Shown piece by piece: positions 47,110-55,945 of a DNA stretch of 64,000 nucleotides. The translations under genes were made by a program, and so were the position numbers. Where the stretch lies: positions 1,922,001 to 1,986,000 of the forward strand of contig NC_016078.1 of the NCBI RefSeq assembly GCF_000230555.1. Reading direction: 5' to 3'. How positions within the stretch are numbered: position 1 is the stretch's first letter; every line of letters begins with the position of its first letter. The notes under the pieces were generated by a model. The model ran no database searches, had not been told where the DNA came from, and worked only from the letters and a program-made list of their open reading frames with translations. The stretch comes from Pelagibacterium halotolerans B2. GTDB taxonomy: Bacteria; Pseudomonadota; Alphaproteobacteria; Rhizobiales; Devosiaceae.

Positions 47110-48136
47110 CGCTCGATCGCCTCCGCATGAGCAGGAACAGGAAATAGGGCGTCCCGATCACCGCCGTCACCGTGCCCGCCGGAACCTCGAGCGGTGCAAA
47201 CAGCACGCGCACGATGATGTCGGCACCCACCAGCATCATGGCGCCCAGAAGGAAACTTCCTGCCACCACAACATAGACGTTGCGGCCCAGAAGCAGGCGC
47301 GCCAGATGCGGCGCCATGAGCCCCACGAACCCGACGCCCCCGACAAAGGCAACCGCCGTTGCCGTGATCAGCGCCGCCAGTCCGAAGATGATGACCCGGA
47401 ACACCGGCGTATTCAGCCCTACGCTTTGCGAAGAGGTCTCGTCGAGATCGGCGGGGGGCAGATGGCGCAGCGCGATGAGCGTCAGGATAAGCAGCGGAAC
47501 AAGCGCCAGAACCGTGATCTGGATTTCGCCCCAACTCGCCTCGTTGACGGCCCCGGCGATCCAGCGCGTCGCCTGCGCCGTGCGATAGATCGGCCCCACG
47601 ATCATGGCGATCGTGGTGATAGCCTTGGCAACGGCCGCCACTGCGATGCCGAACAACAGCAGCCGTATCGCCGAAACCGCCTGCCGCCCGGCCAGGACGA
47701 ACACTGTGGCAATGGCCAGAACCGCGCCGATGGCCGAGGCCAAAGGCTGATGGACGATGGGCACGACAAGAATATTGCTCTCGTTGGAAAACAGCATCAG
47801 GAAGGCGACCACGCCAAGTGCCGCGCCATCGATCACCCCGAGCACGCTTGGCGAAGCCAATTCGTTGCGGGTCACCCGTTGCAGCAGAAACCCGGCCACC
47901 GCAATGGCACCCCCCGCCAGGATGGCTAGCGCCACGCGCGGCATGCGCAGATTGAAGACGATGATCGACTGTGTGCGCTCGCCCAATCCCGCCAATGTCC
48001 GGGCGACGTCGGCAATCGGAATCCAGGTCGACCCCAGCGCCACGCCCAGGAGCACGACGACGGCAAAGCCTAGGGCCAGCAGCCCGAGTACAAGCCCGGT
48101 TCGCGCCGATCGATGCGATGCGGCAATGGTGCTCAT
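47102..48136 (-). CDS. FecCD family iron-chelate transporter permease, second subunit
   Basis: A 344-residue inner-membrane protein of the BtuC/FecCD family with nine to ten predicted helices. It has VFNLRMPRVALAILAGGAIAVAG and LASPSVLGVIDGAALG early, and the EAA-like coupling region and FVGLMAPHLARLLLG near the C-terminus. It pairs with the first permease to form the membrane channel. Its ATG overlaps the stop of the first permease by four bases, and it overlaps the ATPase by eight, so the three are translationally coupled. Confidence 0.9.
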   Translation of the reverse strand: MSTIAASHRSARTGLVLGLLALGFAVVVLLGVALGSTWIPIADVARTLAGLGERTQSIIVFNLRMPRVALAILAGGAIAVAGFLLQRVTRNELASPSVLGVIDGAALGVVAFLMLFSNESNILVVPIVHQPLASAIGAVLAIATVFVLAGRQAVSAIRLLLFGIAVAAVAKAITTIAMIVGPIYRTAQATRWIAGAVNEASWGEIQITVLALVPLLILTLIALRHLPPADLDETSSQSVGLNTPVFRVIIFGLAALITATAVAFVGGVGFVGLMAPHLARLLLGRNVYVVVAGSFLLGAMMLVGADIIVRVLFAPLEVPAGTVTAVIGTPYFLFLLMRRRSSDG

Positions 48137-49155
48137 GCGGCCCTCCGCTTGAGCAGTCCGAGCAGCACCACGCCGCCAACCGCCGCCGTCACCGCCCCCA
48201 CCGGCGCTTCCGCCGGATAAATAACGTAACGCACGGCAATATCGGCCACCGTCACATAGATCGCACCCAACAGGGCGGCGGCCGCGATCTGGTGCCTGTG
48301 GCGCAGCCCCGCCAGGGCGCGCGCCGCATGCGGAATGACCAGCCCCACGAACCCGACCGGCCCCGCCATCGTGATGGCGCTTCCCGTCAGCAGTGCAATG
48401 GCGATAAAGCTCGCGCCGCGCACCAGGCCCAGCGGCACGCCCAGCCCGCTCGCCGTGGCATCATCGGCTTGTAGCGCGTCCAGTGACGGCGCAAGCGACC
48501 AGCCCAACGCCGCACCGATCACGAGCATGACCCCACCATTCACCGCCAGCGAAATCGGCCGGTCGACGATTGCTCCCGATAGCCAGAACAGCAATTGCTC
48601 GAGCGCCGCTTCATTGGATGTCAGGATGATCTCGACAAGTGCATGCCCCAGCCCGGCCATGGTCACGCCCACCAGCACGATCCTGAGCGGCGATAGCCCC
48701 CCTGCTCCCGCGGCGATGCCGAACACCAGCAGGCTGGTCAACAATGCCCCCACCGCCGCGGCCAGCGACAACCCGGCCAGCGAGGATACCCCCAGCCAGA
48801 AACTCGCCACCACCACGGCGAGCGATGCGCCGGCATTGAGCCCCAGCGTATCGGGCGAAGCGATACGATTGCGCGCCAATGTCTGGATGATGACACCCGC
48901 CACCCCCAGCCCGGCCCCCGTCAACGGCGCGATGATTGCACGCGGAAGGCGCAGGTTGACGATCACCACCGAGGTTTCGCTGCCATCGAACGCCACAAAT
49001 GCTCGCCAGACCTGGCTGGGCGAATAGATCTTGAGACCCAGCATGACGCTGCAGGCCATCGCAATCGCCAGCGCCATAGCGAGGCTGCCATACAGCACGA
49101 CGCCGCGCGACGATCGCGATGCTATGGCCCCAGGCGAGGCCGCTAAGGTGTGCAC
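48133..49155 (-). CDS. FecCD family iron-chelate transporter permease, first subunit
   Basis: About 340 residues, ten predicted helices. Conserved blocks are VNLRLPRAIIAPLTGAGLGVAG, ASPDTLGLNAGASLAVV and GFVGLVIPHAARALAG. A GTG at 49155 has GAGG eight bases upstream and was chosen; a GTG at 49164 is in frame with a poorer site. The gene heads the leftward operon and diverges from the binding-protein gene at 49258. A TGA-N9-TCA box lies 18 bases before its start, consistent with iron control. Confidence 0.88.
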   Translation of the reverse strand: MHTLAASPGAIASRSSRGVVLYGSLAMALAIAMACSVMLGLKIYSPSQVWRAFVAFDGSETSVVIVNLRLPRAIIAPLTGAGLGVAGVIIQTLARNRIASPDTLGLNAGASLAVVVASFWLGVSSLAGLSLAAAVGALLTSLLVFGIAAGAGGLSPLRIVLVGVTMAGLGHALVEIILTSNEAALEQLLFWLSGAIVDRPISLAVNGGVMLVIGAALGWSLAPSLDALQADDATASGLGVPLGLVRGASFIAIALLTGSAITMAGPVGFVGLVIPHAARALAGLRHRHQIAAAALLGAIYVTVADIAVRYVIYPAEAPVGAVTAAVGGVVLLGLLKRRAA

Positions 49156-49172
49156 CTGCGGCACCTCATAAC

Positions 49173-49189
49173 TTGATGTTGACAGTCAA
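49173..49189. promoter_or_regulatory. RirA-type iron-responsive operator before the permease operon
   Basis: The sequence TTGATGTTGACAGTCAA has TTGA and TCAA arms around nine bases, the TGA-N9-TCA form described for RirA iron-responsive operators in rhizobia. It sits 18 bases upstream of the first permease start. Confidence 0.65.
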
Positions 49190-49223
49190 TTTAATTTCTG
49201 ACCATTTGCCCAAAATCATTTTA

Positions 49224-49238
49224 TGACGACATTTGTCA
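49224..49238. promoter_or_regulatory. second RirA-type operator, before the binding-protein gene
   Basis: TGACGACATTTGTCA is a second exact TGA-N9-TCA match, 20 bases before the ATG of the binding protein. Together with the 49173 site each arm of the divergent unit has its own box. Confidence 0.65.
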
Positions 49239-49257
49239 AGTTACCAAGGAGGTATTC

Positions 49258-50172
49258 ATGTTGCCGCTGCACAAATTGCTGGCCGGACTGGCACTCGCCG
49301 GCGCCGTCGCACTCTCGGGCGCGGCCCAGGGCCGCGAAATCACCCACGCCATGGGAACCACCGAAGTACCCGACGCACCCGAGCGCGTCATTATCCTGAC
49401 CAATGAAGGCACCGAGGCCCTGCTCGCGCTGGGCGTAACCCCGGTCGGCGCTGTCCGCTCCTGGCTCGGTGACCCGTGGTACGATCACATTGCCGGCCAG
49501 ATGGAAGGTGTCGAGGTCGTAGGAGAGGAATCGGCCGTCAATCTCGAACTGATCGCCGCCCTCGAACCCGATCTGATCCTGGGCAACATGACCCGTCAGG
49601 AAGGGGTTTACGAACAGCTTTCAGCAATTGCTCCGACAGTGATGTCCGAACGCCTGCGCGGCGATTGGCGCATCAACTACAATCTCTACGCCGAAGCCCT
49701 CGGCCTCGCCGACGAGGGCGCCGAACTCCTCGCCGCCTATGACGCCCGCGTCGCGGACCTTTCAGAAAAGCTCGGCGAAAACCTTGAGGAAGAAATCTCG
49801 GTGGTCCGTTTCGGCTCGGGCATGTCGCGGATCTATTTCCACGACAGCTTCTCGGGCCTGACACTGCGCCAGCTCGGTTTCCCACGCCCCGCCGCCCAGG
49901 ACCGCGAAGAGTTCGCCGAACAGATCACCAAGGAGCGCATTCCCGAAGCTGAGGGCGACCGGCTGTTCTACTTCATCTACGAGACCGGCGATGGCGAAGG
50001 CGACGCCCAGGCGCAAGACTGGACCAGCGACCCGCTCTGGCAGAATCTCGAAGTCGTCAAGGCCGGCAAGGCTCATCAGGTGTCCGACGCCATCTGGAAC
50101 ACCGCCGGCGGCATCCTCGCCGCCAACCTGCTGCTCGACGATATCGCTGAGATCTACGGCATTGCCGAATAA
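49258..50172 (+). CDS. iron-siderophore ABC transporter substrate-binding protein (FecB/FepB-like)
   Basis: A 304-residue periplasmic binding protein with a signal peptide of about 25 residues (AGAVALSGAAQG). It has the class III binding-protein layout: ITHAMGTTEVPDAPERVIILTNEGTEALLALG, PDLILGN, and the C-terminal SDAIWNTAGGILAANLLLDD. These deliver ferric siderophores or related chelates to FecCD permeases. A near-perfect AAGGAGGT site precedes the ATG. It is divergent from the permease-ATPase operon and convergent with ftsA across a terminator. Confidence 0.9.
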   Translation: MLPLHKLLAGLALAGAVALSGAAQGREITHAMGTTEVPDAPERVIILTNEGTEALLALGVTPVGAVRSWLGDPWYDHIAGQMEGVEVVGEESAVNLELIAALEPDLILGNMTRQEGVYEQLSAIAPTVMSERLRGDWRINYNLYAEALGLADEGAELLAAYDARVADLSEKLGENLEEEISVVRFGSGMSRIYFHDSFSGLTLRQLGFPRPAAQDREEFAEQITKERIPEAEGDRLFYFIYETGDGEGDAQAQDWTSDPLWQNLEVVKAGKAHQVSDAIWNTAGGILAANLLLDDIAEIYGIAE

Positions 50173-50178
50173 CGACAT

Positions 50179-50210
50179 TTTGCCCGCTCGGACCAATCCG
50201 GGCGGGCAAA
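50179..50210. terminator. bidirectional terminator between the binding protein and ftsA
   Basis: TTTGCCCGC pairs with GCGGGCAAA, and inner bases extend the stem to CGG/CCG. A-T flanks on both sides suit termination of the transporter transcript and of the ftsQA transcript. Confidence 0.78.
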
Positions 50211-50216
50211 CACCTC

Positions 50217-51530
50217 TTACATGAAGCCCGATTTGAGCCAGCTTCCCACTTTGGCGAAATACCCGTCCGATCCGGTCAGCTTGCGCGTCGGGCGCGGCTG
50301 GACATATTCGGCCCCGCACACCTGCGGATAAACCAGCATCCCCGCCACCGTCGCAAACGCGGCGCCTTTGGCGCGATCGGGCAGACCCGAAACCCCCAGC
50401 GGGCGTCCATTACGCACATTGCGCGCCAGCATGCGCCGGGCCAGTTCGGGCAACCCGGTCAGGTCCGACGCGCCGCCGGTCAGAACAAACCGGCGTCCCG
50501 AAATATCCATCATCCCCGTCGCCTGCATCCGGTCAAGGATCGCCTCGAGAATTTCCTCGACGCGCGGCCGGATCACCCGCGTGAGCATTTCGCGGGATAT
50601 CGAATTGGGCGATTCATGGGAATTGGCCCCGATCGGCATGACCGTGATCACGTCGGTTTCGTCGGTCTGCCCCTGCAGGCACGACCCGTAAAGCGTCTTC
50701 AGCCGCTCCGCATCGGCCACGCTCACCGAAAGCTGCCGCGCGATATCGAGCGTGATGTGGTGCCCACCGATAGCCAATGCATCGGCATAGACAAGGTGCC
50801 CCTCGTTGAAGACCGAAACAGTCGTCGTCGCACCGCCCATGTCGATACAGGCAACCCCCAGATCGGCTTCGTCGTCGACCAAAGTTGCCAGCCCCGAAGC
50901 ATAGGGCGTCGCCATCAGCGCCTCGACCTCAAGGTGACATTTGTTGAGCGCCAGCTCGATATTGCGCATGGCCAGCGTCTCGGCGGAGATCACAGCAACA
51001 TCGACCCCCAACGTCTCGCCCACCATGCCGCGCGGATCGCGCACGCCCTTCTGCCCGTCCAGCGCGTAGCCGATAGGCAGCGCATGGATGATCGAGCGCT
51101 CGTCGCGCACGCTGCGGTCGTTGACGGCAATCAGCACCCGCGAAATATCGCTCGGCTCGACCTCATGGCCGTCCAGCGACACGCTTGCCGAAAAGGTTTC
51201 CGAGCCCAGCCGCCCGGCGGTGACATTCACCACAACCGACTGCACCGTGATGCCCGCGGCGCGCTCCGCCATGCCCACGACCGAACGGATCGCCTGTTCG
51301 GCCTTGTCCAGATCGGTCACCACCCCACTCTTGACCCCGGCGGAAGGCCCATAGCCAAATCCGATGATCTCGGCCATATGCGTGCGCCCGCGCAACGCCC
51401 TGCCCTCGCGCGGCACCAGCCGCGCAATCACGCAGCAGATCTTGGTCGAACCGATATCGAGCACGGTCACCAGCGAAGACCGGCCCGGCTGCACCGGCTT
51501 CAAGCGCGCTGTCATCGCAGAGGTCATCAT
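50217..51530 (-). CDS. ftsA: cell division protein FtsA
   Basis: A 437-residue actin-like protein that ties FtsZ filaments to the membrane. It has the N-terminal phosphate-1 loop VLDIGSTKICCVIA, the 1C domain with VKSGVVTDLDKAEQAIRS, phosphate-2 GVACIDMGGATTTVSVF, and adenosine motif FVLTGGASDLTGLPELA. The C-terminal tail YFAKVGSWLKSGFM is an amphipathic membrane-targeting helix. The ATG overlaps the ftsQ stop by four bases. The next dcw gene, ftsZ, is displaced by the iron transporter block. Confidence 0.95.
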   Translation of the reverse strand: MMTSAMTARLKPVQPGRSSLVTVLDIGSTKICCVIARLVPREGRALRGRTHMAEIIGFGYGPSAGVKSGVVTDLDKAEQAIRSVVGMAERAAGITVQSVVVNVTAGRLGSETFSASVSLDGHEVEPSDISRVLIAVNDRSVRDERSIIHALPIGYALDGQKGVRDPRGMVGETLGVDVAVISAETLAMRNIELALNKCHLEVEALMATPYASGLATLVDDEADLGVACIDMGGATTTVSVFNEGHLVYADALAIGGHHITLDIARQLSVSVADAERLKTLYGSCLQGQTDETDVITVMPIGANSHESPNSISREMLTRVIRPRVEEILEAILDRMQATGMMDISGRRFVLTGGASDLTGLPELARRMLARNVRNGRPLGVSGLPDRAKGAAFATVAGMLVYPQVCGAEYVQPRPTRKLTGSDGYFAKVGSWLKSGFM

Positions 51531-52501
51531 TGGTCGTCTTCTTCTTCGCGAACGGTGGGCCGTACGGCCACATATTGCGCAACGCGCATGTCGATCAGAT
51601 CGAGATCGCGTTGCAGAACCTGATGGTCGAGCTGGTAGTCGTTGAGCCGGCCCAGCGCGTCGACAACGCCCGTTTCGGGCAGTTGCACGCGCAGGCCGGA
51701 ATAAAAGATCAGATCCCAGCGCCGGTCGGCCACACGATTGATCGCGGCCAGATCGAAGGTCAGATCGGGATAGCGGTTGATGAGGTTGATCATCGCCATG
51801 GCATTGTCCCCGGCACCCTCACCGATCACCAGCGGCAGATCGCCATTCTCGATACTGGCCGGCGCAATGGGCGCGCCCGAAGCATCGATCAGCATGGTCG
51901 CCCCGTCGATCCGCCAGCGCGCCATGGGCGTCTTTTCGGTAATCGAAACCAACAGGCTGTCGGGATAGACCTTGCGGATCGTCGCCGAAGCGATCGAAGG
52001 GATTTCCTCGACCCGCAACCGCGCTTCGGCAATATCGAAGCCAAGGCTGGTCGACCCGCCCTCGATCCCCAGCGCACGCGCCACATCGGCCTCTCGCGTC
52101 AGCGAAAGCCCGTTGATCTCGATCTTCTCGATCCCGAACCCGGCGTCGGCCATGTGCCCTGTCAGCACGCTGCCGACCACGCCAAGACCTTCAGACACTT
52201 CGTCACGCAGCACATAGCCGCCCACGGCAACGCAAACCACGATAACCAGCGCCACAACCCGCAGCGCCAGCTTCTTGTGCAGCACCCACCAATTGCCCAG
52301 CGAAACCAGCATCCCGCCGCGCCGGCGCACCGGCACCAGCATGCCCCGTCCGCCAACAAGGGCCGGCGAACGGTCGCGCGTTAAGGGAGAAAGGCTCGGG
52401 ACCACCCGCAGGGCAGGACGCTCGATGCGTGGCGCGGGTGGCGCGAGAGGGCTGGAAGCGGGCTCAACCCCGATGACTTCCTTACGCCTCACCTGTTGCA
52501 A
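51527..52501 (-). CDS. ftsQ: cell division protein FtsQ
   Basis: A 324-residue bitopic protein of the divisome. A Pro/Arg-rich cytoplasmic tail of about 75 residues leads to one transmembrane helix (LALRVVALVIVVCVAVGGYVL), then a POTRA domain (FGIEKIEINGLSLTREADVARALG) and the beta domain. The TTG start at 52501 has GGAGG seven bases upstream and lies within the end of ddl; a GTG at 52492 that overlaps the ddl stop is the alternative. It is coupled to ftsA. Confidence 0.91.
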   Translation of the reverse strand: MQQVRRKEVIGVEPASSPLAPPAPRIERPALRVVPSLSPLTRDRSPALVGGRGMLVPVRRRGGMLVSLGNWWVLHKKLALRVVALVIVVCVAVGGYVLRDEVSEGLGVVGSVLTGHMADAGFGIEKIEINGLSLTREADVARALGIEGGSTSLGFDIAEARLRVEEIPSIASATIRKVYPDSLLVSITEKTPMARWRIDGATMLIDASGAPIAPASIENGDLPLVIGEGAGDNAMAMINLINRYPDLTFDLAAINRVADRRWDLIFYSGLRVQLPETGVVDALGRLNDYQLDHQVLQRDLDLIDMRVAQYVAVRPTVREEEDDQ

Positions 52502-53409
52502 CTTGCGTCCTCCACCATCCAGCTCACCAGCTCTTCGAACGAATGGCCGGCATGGGCCGCCAACTCTGGGACCAGCGAGGTTTTGGTCATTCCCGGCTGG
52601 GTATTGATTTCAAGGCACACAAGCTCGCCATCGTCACCGCCGCGCGGGTCGTAGCGGAAGTCGCTCCGCGACACCCCACGGCAACCCAAAGCGGCATGCG
52701 CCATCAGCGACATCTTCTGAACTTTTTCGTAAATTTTCGGTGAAACCTGCGCCGGCAACTCGTGCCGCGACCCGCCGCTCACATATTTTGCCTCGTAATT
52801 GTAGAAGGCAAGGTCCGTCACGATCTCGATCACCCCCAGCGCCACATCGCCCATCACCGCGCAGGTCAGCTCGCGCCCGGGAATGAACCGCTCAACCATC
52901 AGCTCTTCATCGCCGTCCCAATCGGTGCGCAGGATTTCCTGCGGCGGATGCTCCTGGCCCTCCTTGACGATGAAAACATTGACGCTCGAACCGTCATTGT
53001 ACGGTTTGACCACATAGGGCGGAGCCATCACATGGCTCCTGGCGATGGCGTCGCGCGTTGCGATCACGTGATCGGTCACCGGCACCCCCGCCGATTTGAA
53101 CATCACCTTGGCCTGATGCTTGTCCATGGCCACCGAAGAGGCCAGAACGCCCGAATGGGTGTAGGGAATGCCAAGGATTTCCAGCAGTCCCTGGATGGTC
53201 CCATCCTCACCGAACCGTCCATGCAGCGCATTGAAAACCACGTCGGGCTTCAGCTCGCCCAGCACCGAGGCGATATCGCGCTTGACGTCAATTTCGGTGA
53301 CCTCATACCCGGCATTGCGCAACGCCTGTGCGCATTCGCCACCCGAGCTCAGCGACACCTCACGCTCGTGCGACCATCCGCCCTTGAGCACTGCAACATG
53401 TTTGGCCAT
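52489..53409 (-). CDS. ddl: D-alanine--D-alanine ligase
   Basis: A 306-residue ATP-grasp enzyme that makes the D-Ala-D-Ala used by MurF. It shows KHVAVLKGGWSHEREVSL at the N-terminus, NALHGRFGEDGTIQGLLE, the ATP-grasp YVVKPYNDGSSVNV, and EINTQPGMTKTSLVPE at the metal site. The ATG at 53409 matches family starts; an ATG at 53421 is possible. The longer frame upstream is translated from a GGGGAGAGGG-type palindromic repeat and is not real. It overlaps ftsQ by 13 bases. Confidence 0.93.
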   Translation of the reverse strand: MAKHVAVLKGGWSHEREVSLSSGGECAQALRNAGYEVTEIDVKRDIASVLGELKPDVVFNALHGRFGEDGTIQGLLEILGIPYTHSGVLASSVAMDKHQAKVMFKSAGVPVTDHVIATRDAIARSHVMAPPYVVKPYNDGSSVNVFIVKEGQEHPPQEILRTDWDGDEELMVERFIPGRELTCAVMGDVALGVIEIVTDLAFYNYEAKYVSGGSRHELPAQVSPKIYEKVQKMSLMAHAALGCRGVSRSDFRYDPRGGDDGELVCLEINTQPGMTKTSLVPELAAHAGHSFEELVSWMVEDASCNR

Positions 53410-53465
53410 TGGTTCGCCCATCCCGCCTGTTTTGCCCTCCCCGATGGAAAGCCGCTGACTTTGTT

Positions 53466-53502
53466 CCCCCTCTCCCCTCGGGGAGAGGGCCGGGGTGAGG
53501 GG
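53466..53502. repeat. palindromic repeat between murB and ddl
   Basis: CCCTCTCCCC and GGGGAGAGGG pair around a two-base loop (53468-53489), followed by CCGGGGTGAGGGGG. This element is widespread in proteobacterial intergenic regions and is often mistranslated as ALSPRGEGE-like peptides. It fills most of a 128-base spacer where the neighbouring dcw genes otherwise overlap or nearly touch. Confidence 0.8.
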
Positions 53503-53537
53503 GCGCAGCGCCAGCCGCGCACCCCGCACCCGCGATG

Positions 53538-54515
53538 CTATTTCACGCCGGCAAACACATCGCCGTCGAGAAACTCTCTGACCTCGCGCCCCGGCGCGAA
53601 ATGCCCCATGCGCCGGATTTCCCACCCCAGCGCGATCCCGTGCTTTTCCCGCACTTTGGCCCGCACCGTTTCGCCCAATATCTCGATGTCATGCGCGCTT
53701 GCCGCATCGAGATTGACCAGAAAATTGGTGTGCATTTCCGAAACCTGCGCATCCCCGATCCGCAGCCCCCGGCATCCCGCCTCATCGACGAGTTTCCAGG
53801 CCGATTGTCCATCCGGGTTCTTGAATGTCGATCCGCCGGTGCGCGTATTGGTCGGCTGCGTGCTCTCGCGCCGCTCGGTGATTTCGCGCATCTTGGCCAG
53901 AATGTCCTCGCTATCCCCCGATAGGCCCTCGAACACCGCCGAAGTGAACACGACCCCCTCCGGCCCGTTCGACTTGCGATACTGGTAAGCCATGTCGGCA
54001 TTACTCAATTCGATGATGTCGCCCTGCCGCGTCACGCCGCGCAGGCTCACCACCCGCTCTTTCGCCTCGGTGCCATAGCACCCCGCATTCATGTAAAGCG
54101 CGCCGCCGACCGCCCCGGGAATGCCCCGGAAAAACTCCAGTCCGTCGATTCCCGCCTTGGCTGCCGCCGTGGCGATCTTGACGTCGGGAAGCCCCGCCCC
54201 GGCCCGCACCCGATTGCCCTCCAGCACCTCGACCCCGCCGAACGCCTTGGCCGGCAGCTTGATGACCACCCCGTCGATACCGCCATCGCGGATCAGAAGG
54301 TTCGAGCCCAGCCCGATCACCGTCACCCTGATCTCGGCCGGCAGGTTTTTCAAAAACAAAGCCAGGTCCGCCTCGTCCGCCGGCTCGAAATAGAGCTGCG
54401 CCGGCCCGCCCACGCGGAACCACACGGCCTTCGCCAGCGGATGGTTGGGGATCAGATTGCCCCGGACACCCCCGATCCAGCCGGAAAACTGCGGCAGAAG
54501 GTCGGGAAAACTCAT
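53538..54515 (-). CDS. murB: UDP-N-acetylmuramate dehydrogenase
   Basis: A 325-residue FAD enzyme that reduces UDP-GlcNAc-enolpyruvate to UDP-MurNAc. It has the FAD-binding stretch [44 protein letters not shown] with the conserved YMNAG, and a type I-like C-terminus (GSTFKNPDG, then AAGCRG-like [24 protein letters not shown]) with serine and glutamate used in catalysis. The ATG overlaps the murC stop by four bases. Confidence 0.94.
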   Translation of the reverse strand: MSFPDLLPQFSGWIGGVRGNLIPNHPLAKAVWFRVGGPAQLYFEPADEADLALFLKNLPAEIRVTVIGLGSNLLIRDGGIDGVVIKLPAKAFGGVEVLEGNRVRAGAGLPDVKIATAAAKAGIDGLEFFRGIPGAVGGALYMNAGCYGTEAKERVVSLRGVTRQGDIIELSNADMAYQYRKSNGPEGVVFTSAVFEGLSGDSEDILAKMREITERRESTQPTNTRTGGSTFKNPDGQSAWKLVDEAGCRGLRIGDAQVSEMHTNFLVNLDAASAHDIEILGETVRAKVREKHGIALGWEIRRMGHFAPGREVREFLDGDVFAGVK

Positions 54516-55945
54516 GCGCTGGCCTTGGACTTTCCAGCCAGTTCGGCTTCCAGTTCGCCCGGCAGCGCCGCCGCCCACAGTGTGATGTTCCCCGCACCGA
54601 GACAGACGACATAATCGCCCTCGCCCGCCCGATTGGCGATCAGCCTCGCCAGTTCCTCCGGCCCTGAAATCGCCCGCGCGTCGCGGTGTCCGCGCGCCCT
54701 GATCCGGTCGACAAGCTCGATATGGCTCACGCCCTCGATCGGCGCCTCGCCCGCCGCATAGACCGGCGCCACCAGCACCGTATCGGCTTCGTTGAAACAC
54801 GCCGAAAAATCGTCGAACAGATCGTTGAGCCGCGAATAGCGGTGCGGCTGCACCACGGCGATCACGTCACGTTTTGTCGATTGCCGCGCCGCGCGCAGCA
54901 CCGAGGAAATCTCGACCGGATGGTGTCCGTAATCGTCGATGATCGTGATTCCGTTGATCTCGCCGGTCTTGGTAAAGCGCCGCTTGACGCCGCCGAACCC
55001 TTTGAGCCCGGCGCGGATTTGCGCATCGGTGATCTTGAGTTCCTGGGCCACCGCAATCGCCGCTGTCGCATTGAGCACGTTGTGCATGCCGGGCATCGGC
55101 AATTCCAGCGCATCGATCAGCCGCGTCCTGCCGCTGATCCGGTCACGCACCACCACCGAAAACTTCGAGACACCATTGTCGTTGACGACGTCGATCAGCC
55201 GCACATCGGCCTGCGGGTTGCGCCCATAAGTGATCATCCGCCGGTCTTCGATCTCGCCCACCAGCGCCTGAACGGTGGGGTGGTCGAGACACATCACCGC
55301 GAACCCGTAAAACGGCACGTTCTCGACGAAATTACGGAACGCTTTCTTGACGCCTTCGAAGTTATGGTAATGGTCGAGATGCTCCGCATCGATATTGGTC
55401 ACCACCGCCACGTCGGCCGGAAGCTTCACGAATGTCCCGTCGCTCTCGTCGGCCTCGACCACCATCCAGTCGCCCTGCCCCAGCCGCGCATTTGTGCCAT
55501 AGGCATTGATGATGCCGCCATTGATGACGGTGGGGTCGAACTGCCCCGCATCGAGCAGCGCCGCGACCATAGAGGTCGTCGTCGTCTTGCCGTGGGTTCC
55601 GCCAATGGCAATCGCGTTCTTGAACCGCATGATTTCGGCCAGCATCTCGGCCCGCCGCACGATGGGCAGCCCCTTGGCGCGCGCTTCCTTGAGTTCGGGA
55701 TTGTCCTTCTTGATCGCCGAGGAGACCACCACCACGGCAGCGTCGCCGATATTTTCGGCTTTCTGCCCGACCATAACCGTAATGCCCATCGCCTGCAGGC
55801 GCTGCACATTGGCGTTCATCGACGCGTCCGAACCGCGCACCGTATAGCGCTGGGTGTGCAGCACCTCGGCAATACCGCTCATCCCGATCCCGCCAATGCC
55901 GATGAAGTGCACGGGCCCGATATCGCGTGGCATCTTGGTGTTCAT
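54512..55945 (-). CDS. murC: UDP-N-acetylmuramate--L-alanine ligase
   Basis: A 477-residue Mur ligase that adds L-alanine to UDP-MurNAc. The N-terminal Rossmann loop [11 protein letters not shown] is at about 14-24, followed by the ATP loop GGTHGKTTT, the central domain with [13 protein letters not shown], and the C-terminal [10 protein letters not shown]. The ATG at 55945 overlaps the murG stop (ATGA) and gives the family N-terminus; the open frame extends much further upstream through murG. Length is usual. Confidence 0.95.
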   Translation of the reverse strand: MNTKMPRDIGPVHFIGIGGIGMSGIAEVLHTQRYTVRGSDASMNANVQRLQAMGITVMVGQKAENIGDAAVVVVSSAIKKDNPELKEARAKGLPIVRRAEMLAEIMRFKNAIAIGGTHGKTTTTSMVAALLDAGQFDPTVINGGIINAYGTNARLGQGDWMVVEADESDGTFVKLPADVAVVTNIDAEHLDHYHNFEGVKKAFRNFVENVPFYGFAVMCLDHPTVQALVGEIEDRRMITYGRNPQADVRLIDVVNDNGVSKFSVVVRDRISGRTRLIDALELPMPGMHNVLNATAAIAVAQELKITDAQIRAGLKGFGGVKRRFTKTGEINGITIIDDYGHHPVEISSVLRAARQSTKRDVIAVVQPHRYSRLNDLFDDFSACFNEADTVLVAPVYAAGEAPIEGVSHIELVDRIRARGHRDARAISGPEELARLIANRAGEGDYVVCLGAGNITLWAAALPGELEAELAGKSKASA

